A program made the position numbers and the translations under genes. From contig JAEZUY010000005.1 in assembly GCA_023420895.1 (NCBI GenBank), positions 68,671 through 132,670 on the forward strand: a stretch of 64,000 nt of DNA, in the 5' to 3' direction. This DNA comes from Bacillota bacterium. GTDB taxonomy: Bacteria > Bacillota > Clostridia > Tissierellales > Gottschalkiaceae. The notes beneath the pieces were generated by a model, which saw only the letters and a list, made by a program, of their open reading frames with translations, was not told the DNA's origin and searched no databases. Below are positions 19,023-27,093 of this stretch, one piece after another; within the stretch, counting starts at the first letter, position 1, and each line of letters opens with the position of its first letter.

Positions 19023-19054
19023 AAAAAAACGGTCTGATACCTAGGACCAAACCG
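19023..19054 (-). terminator. Terminator-like hairpin in the potABCD leader
   Basis: On the minus strand CGGTTTGGT pairs with ATCAGACCG (9 bp, two G-U pairs) around a 7-base loop, followed directly by seven T. It stands about 40 bases before the potA start. No minus-strand gene lies upstream for it to terminate, because ogg is divergent. A TATAAT-like box (about 19066-19071 on the minus strand) lies just upstream; no clear -35 is seen. It is therefore probably an attenuator for the pot operon. Confidence 0.65.
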
Positions 19055-19238
19055 ACTATTCATGATTATAATTGTATCATATTTATATTCATTTTTCCCT
19101 CATAATGTGACAAAAATATTGTTAAATATAGGTTAAGAAGCGGAAAATTAATACTGATTTTCATCAAGAGGAAATTATAAGTCTAGATGAAAAGACATAT
19201 TGAAATATTAGCTGAAATATTCTTTGAATTTCATCTGA

Positions 19239-19267
19239 TTGACTTTACTATCACTATGTAACATAAT
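19239..19267 (+). promoter_or_regulatory. ogg promoter
   Basis: TTGACT, 17 bases, CATAAT, 35 bases before the start codon. The remaining 19055-19238 interval is AT-rich and shows no gene. Confidence 0.65.
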
Positions 19268-19302
19268 TTAATATAGTGAATAAAAATTTTCGGAGGGATT
19301 TT

Positions 19303-20193
19303 ATGGATAAAGAAGTTATTGAAAAAGACGGAAAAATCATTGTTAAAGATATAAAAGATTTCGTTCCAAAACATATTTTTGAATGCGGACAGTGTTTCAG
19401 ATGGAATGAAGAGGAAGACGGCAGCTATACAGGAGTTGCTTATGGAAAGGTTATAAATGTTAAAGTCGAAGACAGAGATTTAATTATAGACAATACAGAT
19501 ATGGAAGACTTTAACAATATATGGGTTGAATATTTTGATTTGAACAGAGACTATTCTGAACTCAAAGCAGAGTTTTCAAAGATAGACGAATATACGAAAG
19601 CGTCTTCTGAATTCGGACACGGAATAAGAATTCTTAAACAGGAACCTTGGGAGATGCTGATATCTTTCATAATATCGGCTAGAAATTCAATACCTAATAT
19701 TAAAAAGACTATAGAGAAGATGGCGGCGGCATATGGTGAAGAAATAGGAGAATACAGAGGAAAAACTTATTATGCTTTTCCGACACCTGAAGCGCTTGCA
19801 GCTCTTTCTGAAGACGAGCTTAGAAAATGCGGAACTTCTTTCAGAACTAAATATATTCTTTCATCTGCTATGAAGATAATAGAAGACGGAGGAATAGACT
19901 ATCTAAAAAATGAAGAGACTGATTTTGCGAGAGAGAAACTCAGAGAGTTTGACGGTGTAGGTCCTAAAGTATCCGACTGCATACTTCTTTTCGGATTCGG
20001 AAAAGATGATGTCTTTCCAGTAGATGTCTGGGTTCAGAGAGTTATGGATGAATTCTATCTGAAAGGTGAAATAAAGAATCTGGAGAAAATAAGAAAATAT
20101 GCAATAGACATGTTTGGGGATCTTTCAGGAGTAGGACAGCAGTATCTTTTCTACTACGCAAGAGAAAAGGGAATTGGAAAGAAAAAGAAATAG
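19303..20193 (+). CDS. ogg: 8-oxoguanine DNA glycosylase/AP lyase (Ogg1 type)
   Basis: Base-excision repair enzyme removing 8-oxoguanine. About 296 aa. The N-terminal OGG domain has FECGQCFRWNEEEDGSYTG. The HhH-GPD domain carries the catalytic Lys in FDGVGPKVSDCILLFGFG and the activating Asp in VFPVDVWVQRVM. The C-terminus includes the usual GVGQQYLFYYAR. ATG at 19303 has CGGAGGG just upstream; an upstream GTG at 19276 is less likely. Ogg-type enzymes replace MutM in many Clostridia. Confidence 0.93.
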   Translation: MDKEVIEKDGKIIVKDIKDFVPKHIFECGQCFRWNEEEDGSYTGVAYGKVINVKVEDRDLIIDNTDMEDFNNIWVEYFDLNRDYSELKAEFSKIDEYTKASSEFGHGIRILKQEPWEMLISFIISARNSIPNIKKTIEKMAAAYGEEIGEYRGKTYYAFPTPEALAALSEDELRKCGTSFRTKYILSSAMKIIEDGGIDYLKNEETDFAREKLREFDGVGPKVSDCILLFGFGKDDVFPVDVWVQRVMDEFYLKGEIKNLEKIRKYAIDMFGDLSGVGQQYLFYYAREKGIGKKKK

Positions 20194-20266
20194 TTCAGTC
20201 ATTTTTCTGAGAAAATAAAAATCGAGGGGGATTCGGGTTTTAAATATTAGTGATGAAGGTGATAAT

Positions 20267-21655
20267 TTGGAAACGAATAAAGATTCAGAGATGCTCGGAA
20301 CTGCCCCTGTCGGAAGTCTTCTTGCAAAGCTTGCGGCGCCTGCAATAATAGCTCAGATAGTCAATATGCTCTACAATATGGTAGACAGAATATATATAGG
20401 GCATATTCCTGGAGACGGAGCACTCGCTTTAACGGGCATAGGACTGACTATTCCTATAATAATGCTGACATCGGCGTTCAGCTCATTAATAGGAATGGGG
20501 GGAGCACCGAGAGCTTCTATAAAAATGGGAGAGAAGAAGAATGATGAAGCTGAAAGGATTCTCGGAAACTGTGTCACTGCTCTTATAATAATATCTATTG
20601 TAATGTCGGCAAGCATATATGCATTCAGAGAACCGCTTCTCTATCTCTTTGGAGCAAGCGATATAACTATTGAATATGCACTGAAGTATCTGAATATTTA
20701 TCTTTTAGGAACAATATTTGTTCAGTTCAGTTTAGGACTTAATCCTTTTATATCGGCACAGGGCTTTGCAAAGACGGGCATGATAACTGTAGTAATAGGT
20801 GCAGTCCTGAATATAATTCTGGATCCCGTTTTCATATATCTTTTTGATATGGGAATTGCCGGAGCGGCGCTTGCCACAATAATATCTCAGGCAGTTTCAT
20901 GTATATGGGTTTTAAGATTTCTGACAGGAGAGAAGACTGTACTTAAGATAAAAAAAGAGAATTTAAAACTTGACAGAAAAATAGTTCTTCCTGTAATGGC
21001 GCTCGGACTTTCACCATTTATAATGCAGTCTACAGAAAGTCTTTTAAACATAGTGTTCAATTCATCTCTTCAGAAATATGGAGGAGATATATACGTTGGC
21101 GCCATGACAATTCTTGCAACAGTAATGCAGCTCATTCTGTTTCCGCTGATGGGACTTACACAGGGAGCTCAGCCTATAATAGGATATAATTTCGGAGCAG
21201 GCCAGTTTAAAAGAGTTAAGAAGACGTTCAGACTTCTTCTGATAATATCTATAGTATTCACAGGGATACTCTGGCTGACAGTTCTGTTCAAACCGGATAT
21301 TCTAATACTAATATTCACTAAAGATCCGGAACTTATAGAAGCGACTAGACAGTATATGCCGGTGTATTTAGGAGCAGTAATAGTTATGGGAGCTCAAGTG
21401 GCATGTCAGCAGACATTTATTTCGGTAGGACAGGCAAAGATATCGATTTTTCTTGCAGTTTTAAGAAAACTGATACTTCTTATACCTCTTATTTATATTC
21501 TTCCCAATTTCATTGAAGAGAAGGTGTTTGCAGTATTTCTTGCAGAACCGATATCGGATGTTATTGCGGCTCTTACAACAGTGATAACTTTTGCTATAGC
21601 ATTTAATAAACTGATAAAAGAACGGGAAGAGAGAAATGTGCTGACTAAATCCTGA
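20267..21655 (+). CDS. MATE family efflux transporter
   Basis: 462-aa multidrug and toxin extrusion-type protein with about 12 membrane helices in two similar halves. Typical landmarks are APAIIAQIVNMLYNMVDRIYIG at the start (split here), GAVLNIILDPVFIYLFDMGIAGAALAT at the half boundary, and GLTQGAQPIIGYNFGAG in the second half. Start TTG at 20267 after AAGGTGATAA. Substrate unknown; these proteins export cationic drugs or metabolites by Na+ or H+ exchange. Confidence 0.92.
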   Translation: METNKDSEMLGTAPVGSLLAKLAAPAIIAQIVNMLYNMVDRIYIGHIPGDGALALTGIGLTIPIIMLTSAFSSLIGMGGAPRASIKMGEKKNDEAERILGNCVTALIIISIVMSASIYAFREPLLYLFGASDITIEYALKYLNIYLLGTIFVQFSLGLNPFISAQGFAKTGMITVVIGAVLNIILDPVFIYLFDMGIAGAALATIISQAVSCIWVLRFLTGEKTVLKIKKENLKLDRKIVLPVMALGLSPFIMQSTESLLNIVFNSSLQKYGGDIYVGAMTILATVMQLILFPLMGLTQGAQPIIGYNFGAGQFKRVKKTFRLLLIISIVFTGILWLTVLFKPDILILIFTKDPELIEATRQYMPVYLGAVIVMGAQVACQQTFISVGQAKISIFLAVLRKLILLIPLIYILPNFIEEKVFAVFLAEPISDVIAALTTVITFAIAFNKLIKEREERNVLTKS

Positions 21656-21715
21656 TAGAAGAGTGAATATACTGTAAAAGATGAAATTAGAAATTTTTAA
21701 TTATATAAAAAATGT

Positions 21716-21752
21716 AAACCGCAGAGAATTGTTTTCTCTGCGGTTTTTCTAT
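21716..21752. terminator. Bidirectional terminator between MATE gene and gpx
   Basis: AAACCGCAGAGAA pairs with TTCTCTGCGGTTT around a short loop; T runs follow on the plus strand and the hairpin serves both convergent genes. Confidence 0.85.
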
Positions 21753-21757
21753 AAGCT

Positions 21758-22231
21758 TTAGAGATATTTCTGTATTTTCTTCTCAATCTTTCCGACTCCT
21801 GTGGAAGGAGCAAATCTGTCTACTGCATTTCCTTTTCTGTCCACTATGAATTTAGTGAAATTCCACTTTATATCTTCACTGAATATTCCGCCCTGTTCTG
21901 ACTTTAAGAATTTATAAATTGGGGATTCGTTTTCACCGTTCACATCTATTTTAGAGAAAAGCGGAAAAGTTATATTCTGTTCATTTCTGTAGTAATTTTT
22001 GATTTCCTCATCAGTTCCAGGTTCCTGATTTTTAAACTGATTGCATGGAAAGCCCAGAACACCAAGTCCTTCATCCTTATAATTTCTGTAAAGATCTTCC
22101 AGATCTTTCATCTGAGGTGCGAAGCCTCATTTTCTGGCGGTATTTACTATTACGAGGACTTTTCCCTCAAAATCACTCATTTCGACTAAATTTCCGTCAA
22201 TATCCTTTGCTTTTAAATTATAGAAATTCAT
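21758..22231 (-). CDS. gpx: Glutathione peroxidase, selenocysteine-containing (UGA decoded)
   Basis: Thiol-dependent peroxidase, 157 aa when the in-frame TGA at 22127-22129 is read as selenocysteine. From ATG at 22231 (AAAGGATGA upstream) the frame runs MNFYNLKAKDIDGN, then GKVLVIVNTARK-U-GFAPQ, then GFPCNQFKNQEPG and IKWNFTKFIVDRKG. The TGA is exactly at the catalytic Cys/Sec position of the family (N-T-A-S-K-C/U-G-F-T-P-Q). Gln and Trp of the catalytic tetrad are present in FPCNQF and KWNFTKF. No other stop interrupts the frame, so decay to a pseudogene would be a coincidence. A reader using the standard code would call a truncated gene from an internal ATG (21758-22111). Confidence 0.88.
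22100..22129 (-). promoter_or_regulatory. Candidate bacterial SECIS region in gpx
   Basis: Just after the UGA two small hairpins are possible on the minus strand: TGAGG with CCTCA (7-base loop, including the UGA itself), and CAGAT-GAAAG-ATCTG beginning 12 bases after the UGA. The spacing of the second fits the known requirement for bacterial SECIS stems about 11 bases downstream of UGA. Structure not computed. Confidence 0.5.
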
Positions 22232-22345
22232 ATTAAATCATCCTTTTGTTATATTGTTATATATAAAATACATACCCGAATATATTTTTCATTTAACAAA
22301 AAGTGATATAATCTAAGATATATATGCAGGAAGGGAAGGTATAAA

Positions 22346-22783
22346 TTGAAAAAGATTGAATCTGAAAAACATGTTAAGGATATTGCTGTCGATGTAGCAA
22401 GAGCCGGTATAAAGATGGCTATGAGCGAGACTAGAGAAGATGAGGAGAAACTGAAAGAGGAACTCAGCGAAATCGGAATAAAATCTGTGGCGGTCGATAT
22501 TGGAGGAAATCTGGTAGATCTGATTCCAGTCATGATAGAAAGAGCAGTAGTTGCAGCAAAGCGTTCAGGAGTGACTAAAGACTGTTTTGCGCATGACGGA
22601 TCTGTAGCAGGAGCTACTAAAGAAGCTATAGCTCAGGTATATTCTAAAGCGGCAGGACTGAATGTCGGCGGAAAAATATCGATAACGAGCTGCAGAGCAC
22701 ATCTTACAGTCGTAGTTTTTCTGAATATAGGCATGCTTCACCTTAATGAAGTAGTCGTTGGACTGGGTCACAGATCAATATAA
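22346..22783 (+). CDS. hutP: HutP family regulator
   Basis: 145-aa protein of the HutP family, RNA-binding antiterminators that in Bacillus respond to L-histidine and Mg2+. Features are an AAKRSGV segment, a ligand-pocket-like ISITSCRAHLTVVVFLNIG strand and the C-terminal VVVGLGHRSI, aligned with the family's AIGLGINHI ending. TTG start with GGAAGG upstream. No hut catabolic genes are near; the next gene is an amino-acid-type ABC transporter with its own promoter, so the target is unclear. Clostridial HutP paralogues without hut genes are known. Confidence 0.8.
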   Translation: MKKIESEKHVKDIAVDVARAGIKMAMSETREDEEKLKEELSEIGIKSVAVDIGGNLVDLIPVMIERAVVAAKRSGVTKDCFAHDGSVAGATKEAIAQVYSKAAGLNVGGKISITSCRAHLTVVVFLNIGMLHLNEVVVGLGHRSI

Positions 22784-22825
22784 CTGGAATAAGCCAATAT
22801 TATTGCATGTAAAGGTTTTCAGTCA

Positions 22826-22955
22826 TTGACCTTTGTTAATATTTTGTATATAATTTCAGTTATGGTAATCATTAAACGATAGAGGAATTATAGTAATATT
22901 TACAGTAGCAGAAAGAAGCACAGAAGCAATTCAAAAAAATGAGGAGGATAGTAAA
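22826..22955 (+). promoter_or_regulatory. Promoter and NAG-rich leader of the trpXYZ-like operon
   Basis: TTGACC (22826-22831), 17 bases, TATAAT (22849-22854). The following leader of about 95 bases contains ten NAG triplets between 22880 and 22926 (for example CAGTAGCAGAAAGAAG), the kind of triplet HutP hexamers bind. No terminator is visible in it. The link to the adjacent hutP is inference. Confidence 0.55.
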
Positions 22956-23999
22956 ATGGGTAAAAAATTTGTAAAAAGAATATTATCAATAGGAGCTGTA
23001 TTAGCTCTTGGTGTAGGAATGATGGGATGCTCATCAGATAACGGCGGAGACGGTACAGAAACTGGAACTGCTGAAAGTACAACTACTGAAAGCAGTTCTG
23101 ACGAAAAAATAAAGATAGGTATATCTCAGTTTGTTGAACACACAGCTCTTGACTCAGCTAGAGAAGGGTTCGAAGAAGCTCTTAAAGACGAAGGATATGG
23201 AGAAGACAAAGTGGATATAGACTATCAGAACGCTCAGGCGGATTCAGCTATAAACGACAATATAGCTAAGAAATTCGCATCTGAAAAGAAAGATCTTCTT
23301 TTCGGTATATCTACACAGTCTGCACAGTCGCTGTACAATGCAGATAAAGAAACACCGATAGTTATAACAGCAGTGACAGACCCTGTTGGGGCAGAAGTAG
23401 TTAAAAGTCTTGAAAAACCTGAAACTAATGTGACAGGAACTACTGACAATATAGATATAGAAGTTCAGTTCAAACTTATAAAAGAACTTCTTCCAGAAGC
23501 TAAAAAAGTTGGAATACTTTTCAACTCAGCTGAACAGAACTCAGAAGTTCAAGTGAAAAAAGCTAAAGAAAAAGCTCCTGATTTCGGATTCGAAATAGTT
23601 GAGGGAGGAGTTACAGGAACTAATGACGTAGCGCAAGTTACTGACTCAATCGTTGACAAAGTCGACGTAATATACGTACCGACAGACAATATAGTTGTTT
23701 CATCACTTCCTGTTGTATATGACAGAACTATAGGTAAAAAAGTGCCTATAATAGGATCAGAAAAAGGACAAGTTGAAAATGGAGCTCTTGCAACAGAAGG
23801 TATAAACTATAAAGATCTTGGATATCAGACAGGTAAAATGGCAGTTAGAATTCTGAACGGTGAAAAACCTCAGGATATGCCGATAGAAAGCACAGAAACT
23901 TTCGACCTTATAATAAATGAAGACACACTTGAGAAATTAGGAATAGAACTTCCTGACTCAGTAAAAGAAAGAGCTGAAATGATAGGAAGTGAAAAGTAG
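22956..23999 (+). CDS. ABC transporter substrate-binding lipoprotein, TrpX type
   Basis: 347-aa lipoprotein: Lys-rich start, hydrophobic helix and lipobox GMMGCSSD, then a Ser/Thr/Glu linker and a periplasmic-binding-protein fold of the ABC_sub_bind family (KIKIGISQFVEHTALDSAREG, FGISTQSAQSLYNADKETPIV, VTAVTDPVGAEVVKSL). This family serves tryptophan, tyrosine or phenylalanine in characterised Firmicutes and Fusobacteria; substrate here is inferred. First gene of a three-gene importer. Confidence 0.88.
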   Translation: MGKKFVKRILSIGAVLALGVGMMGCSSDNGGDGTETGTAESTTTESSSDEKIKIGISQFVEHTALDSAREGFEEALKDEGYGEDKVDIDYQNAQADSAINDNIAKKFASEKKDLLFGISTQSAQSLYNADKETPIVITAVTDPVGAEVVKSLEKPETNVTGTTDNIDIEVQFKLIKELLPEAKKVGILFNSAEQNSEVQVKKAKEKAPDFGFEIVEGGVTGTNDVAQVTDSIVDKVDVIYVPTDNIVVSSLPVVYDRTIGKKVPIIGSEKGQVENGALATEGINYKDLGYQTGKMAVRILNGEKPQDMPIESTETFDLIINEDTLEKLGIELPDSVKERAEMIGSEK

Positions 24000-24001
24000 T
24001 T

Positions 24002-24907
24002 ATGGATTTTTGGATTAAGGCTCTTGAGCAGGGACTTATCTACGGAATTCTGGTTATGGGAATCTATATAACTTATACAATACTCGATTTCCCGGACCTT
24101 TCAGTAGATGGAACTTTCCCGCTTGGGGGAGCAGTAGCGGCAGTATGTATAGTTGGCGGAATGAATCCGCATCTTGCGTTAGTAATGGCACTGATTGCAG
24201 GACTTATAGCGGGAGCGGTTACAGGACTGCTTCACGTTAAGCTGGGAATAACGAATCTTTTATCCGGGATTTTAGTTATGACCGGTTTGTACTCGGTCAA
24301 TCTCCTCATAATGGGGAAACCGAATACGCCATTGCTGTCTGCAAAGACGATATTTCCAGAAGCGGGAACTGGTTCGCTTTACGGAATACTGCTAGTAATA
24401 TTTATATTAACTGTAGTTGTAAAGCTTGCGCTTGACTGGTATCTTTCAACTAAGTCCGGCTATATGCTTAAAGCTACAGGAGACAATCCTCAGCTCGTAA
24501 CTTCACTTGGAGTGAGCATAGGAAAAGTTAAAATAATAGGAATTATGCTTTCGAACGGGCTTGTTGCTCTTTCGGGAGGAGTAATGGCTCAGTATAACAG
24601 ATTTGCTGACGCTCAGATGGGAGTTGGAACAATCGTTATAGGTCTTGCTTCTATAATAATAGGGCTTTCTCTTTTCAGCAGAATAAGAGTTATGAAACCT
24701 ACAACAGCAGTTATACTCGGAGCTATAATATACAGAGTTGCAATAGGAATCGCGCTGAAATTCAACATGCCTTCAGAAAATCTGAAGCTTGTGACTTCAC
24801 TAGTAGTTATAGTATTCCTTGCAATAAACAATAAAGGAACGGCTTTCAAAGGATTCTTTAAAAAAAGCGGAATAAAGAAGTCGGCTCCAAAAAAGGAGGC
24901 GGCATAG
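24002..24907 (+). CDS. ABC transporter permease, TrpY type
   Basis: 301-aa permease of the branched-chain/ribose-like class with eight or more hydrophobic segments; DFPDLSVDGTFPLGGA near the N-terminus and SLGVSIGKVKIIGIMLSNGLVALSGG (split) near the middle are typical of the partner of ABC_sub_bind proteins. It begins 2 bases after the binding-protein stop and ends 0 bases before the ATPase start. Confidence 0.88.
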   Translation: MDFWIKALEQGLIYGILVMGIYITYTILDFPDLSVDGTFPLGGAVAAVCIVGGMNPHLALVMALIAGLIAGAVTGLLHVKLGITNLLSGILVMTGLYSVNLLIMGKPNTPLLSAKTIFPEAGTGSLYGILLVIFILTVVVKLALDWYLSTKSGYMLKATGDNPQLVTSLGVSIGKVKIIGIMLSNGLVALSGGVMAQYNRFADAQMGVGTIVIGLASIIIGLSLFSRIRVMKPTTAVILGAIIYRVAIGIALKFNMPSENLKLVTSLVVIVFLAINNKGTAFKGFFKKSGIKKSAPKKEAA

Positions 24908-25699
24908 ATGTTATCTGTTAGAAATATAAGCAAAACTTTCAATAAAGGAACTGTCAACAGCAATAAAGTTTTTGAAGATTTAAGTATCGATATAAGAGAA
25001 GGAGACTTCATAACTATAATTGGAAGTAACGGGGCAGGAAAATCGACTCTTCTGAATGTCATTTCAGGAAATATAACGGCAGATTCAGGAGAAATTCTTG
25101 TCAAAGGAAGAGATATAGCTAAACTTCCGGAACATAAGAGAACGAGATTCATATCGAGAGTATATCAGAATCCGTTTTTAGGAGTTGCGCCTTCAATGAC
25201 AATCCTTGAAAATATGTCTCTTGCATATAATAAAGGACAGAAATTCGGACTGGGAAGAGCCGTTACTAAGAAAAATGAAGAAATGTTTAGAGAAATGCTT
25301 TCTACATTAGGTCTTGGACTTGAAGATAAAATCCACAATAAAGTGGGACTTCTTTCAGGGGGACAGAGACAGTCGATAGCGCTTCTTATGGCTACGATGA
25401 TTAAGCCGCAGCTGCTTCTTCTTGACGAGCACACTGCAGCGCTTGACCCTAAAACTTCTAAAAGAGTTATAGAACTCACTAAAGAAATTGTAGACAATAA
25501 TAAAATAACGACACTTATGGTTACTCACGACCTGAATCACGTTATTGAACTTGGAAACAGAGTGATAATGATGCACTCAGGTGAGATAATACTTGACATA
25601 AAAGATGAAGAAAAAAGTGAACTTACTATAGATAAGCTGTTAGATCATTTTGACAATGCGAATGTAATGCTATCAGATAGAACACTTCTTTCAAATTAG
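24908..25699 (+). CDS. ABC transporter ATPase, TrpZ type
   Basis: 263-aa nucleotide-binding subunit with Walker A GSNGAGKSTLLN, signature LLSGGQRQSIALLMA and Walker B LLLLDEHTAALD (His replacing the more common Pro after Glu, normal for this group). It completes the importer with the two preceding genes. Confidence 0.9.
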   Translation: MLSVRNISKTFNKGTVNSNKVFEDLSIDIREGDFITIIGSNGAGKSTLLNVISGNITADSGEILVKGRDIAKLPEHKRTRFISRVYQNPFLGVAPSMTILENMSLAYNKGQKFGLGRAVTKKNEEMFREMLSTLGLGLEDKIHNKVGLLSGGQRQSIALLMATMIKPQLLLLDEHTAALDPKTSKRVIELTKEIVDNNKITTLMVTHDLNHVIELGNRVIMMHSGEIILDIKDEEKSELTIDKLLDHFDNANVMLSDRTLLSN

Positions 25700-25705
25700 C
25701 AAAAG

Positions 25706-25735
25706 CGGGCGCACCTTTAAGGCGCCCGTTTTTTT
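25706..25735 (+). terminator. Intrinsic terminator after the trpXYZ-like operon
   Basis: CGGGCGC pairs with GCGCCCG around a 9-base loop, followed by seven T. Confidence 0.9.
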
Positions 25736-25767
25736 AATAAAATTCTTAAAGATAGAAGGAGAAAAAT

Positions 25768-26448
25768 ATGGGCAATATAGTCAATTTTCTGGCAATAATA
25801 GTAGGGGGAACACTGGGGCTCATTTTTAAAAAATTTAAAAAAGAATCTTATACTGACGGAATAATGAGCGGTATAGGAATATGCGTAATAATAATGGGGA
25901 TAGGAGACGCAATAAAATCTCAGAATATGCTGGTTCTGATACTGAGCATAGCTCTTGGAACGTTCTTAGGAGAAGTTCTGACTATTGAAGAGAGACTGAA
26001 TGATTTCGGACAGTTTATGGGAAGAAAGCTGCAGAAAGGATCTTCAGGAGGAAATTTTGCGCAGGGCTTTGTAACTACAACACTGATTTACTGTGTAGGA
26101 GCTATGGGGATTCTGGGTTCTATTAAAATAGGGCTTTCAGGAGACAGTTCTACACTGTTTGCAAAATCGATTCTGGATGGAATTACAGCAATACTTTTTG
26201 CTTCGACTCTGGGATTCGGAGTTCTGTTTTCATCAGTTCCGGTATTTGTATATCAGGGATTAATAATACTTATGGCAAAACAGCTTGAGCCGTTTTTTAC
26301 AGACGTTTTGATAACTGAACTGAGTGCAGTCGGGGGAATAATGATTATGGCAATAGGGATAAATATTCTGAACCTAAGGAAGATTAAAGTGGGAAATATG
26401 CTTCCGGCACTTTTAGGTCCAGTTATATATTACGGGTTTTTCGGATAA
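25768..26448 (+). CDS. DUF554 family membrane protein
   Basis: 226-aa membrane protein with about seven hydrophobic helices. The N-terminal IVGGTLGLIFKK, IGICVIIMGIGDAI and ALGTFLGE segments and the C-terminal VGGIMIMAIGINIL followed by LPALLGPVIYYG match the DUF554 (YdfK-type) pattern. Function unknown; a possible transporter. Preceded by GAAGGAG and its own short leader. Confidence 0.85.
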   Translation: MGNIVNFLAIIVGGTLGLIFKKFKKESYTDGIMSGIGICVIIMGIGDAIKSQNMLVLILSIALGTFLGEVLTIEERLNDFGQFMGRKLQKGSSGGNFAQGFVTTTLIYCVGAMGILGSIKIGLSGDSSTLFAKSILDGITAILFASTLGFGVLFSSVPVFVYQGLIILMAKQLEPFFTDVLITELSAVGGIMIMAIGINILNLRKIKVGNMLPALLGPVIYYGFFG

Positions 26449-26673
26449 AATGTTATAAAAAATTAATAAAGATTACTGAGAAAAAATGGAATAAAGAGTC
26501 AAAATTACACTTAAAAAATGAAATCAAGAGTAATAAAGAGATTAAGGGATTAAACATGTTGAAAAAAGATATATTTTGATTAAATCTTAGATTAAGACGT
26601 AATACAGCAATAAACATCTAAATATATAATTTGATATAATCCAGCATATTATTTAATATTATAAATATAGAGA

Positions 26674-26700
26674 TTAGCACTCGATACATAAGAGTGCTAA
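26674..26700. promoter_or_regulatory. CIRCE operator of groESL
   Basis: TTAGCACTC, nine bases, GAGTGCTAA: a perfect CIRCE inverted repeat, the HrcA repressor site of heat-shock chaperone operons. A likely promoter TTGATA, 17 bases, TAATAT (26631-26659) lies just upstream. hrcA itself is not in the window. The 26449-26630 interval is AT-rich with no gene recognised. Confidence 0.95.
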
Positions 26701-26727
26701 TTTTTTAAAGAAGGAGGATAAATCAAT

Positions 26728-27009
26728 ATGGATATAAAACCTTTAGGAGACAGAGTAGTTATAAAAAGAGTTGAAATGGAAGAAACTACTAAAAGCGGAA
26801 TAGTTCTTCCTGGGACTGCAAAAGAAAAACCTCTTGTAGCAGAAGTTGTAGCTATAGGAAGAGGCGTTGAGACAGACGAAAAATTCAAAGACGATATAAA
26901 AGTCGGAGATAAAGTTGTATTCTCAGAATATGCAGGATCGGAAGTTAAACTTGACGGAGAAGAATACACTATACTGAAAGTTACAGAAGTGCTTGCAGTA
27001 ATAGGATAA
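26728..27009 (+). CDS. groES: Co-chaperonin GroES
   Basis: 93-aa lid of the chaperonin. IKPLGDRVVIKRVEMEETTKSG and the C-terminal DGEEYTILKVTEVLAVIG are canonical. Start chosen by AAGGAGG upstream. It is directly under the CIRCE element and 84 bases before groEL. Confidence 0.97.
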   Translation: MDIKPLGDRVVIKRVEMEETTKSGIVLPGTAKEKPLVAEVVAIGRGVETDEKFKDDIKVGDKVVFSEYAGSEVKLDGEEYTILKVTEVLAVIG

Positions 27010-27093
27010 TATATAAGTTAAAAGTATACATTATAAATAAGAAAGACAGATTTATTATATAGATTTATACAAAATATCAGGAAGGTGAATTTA

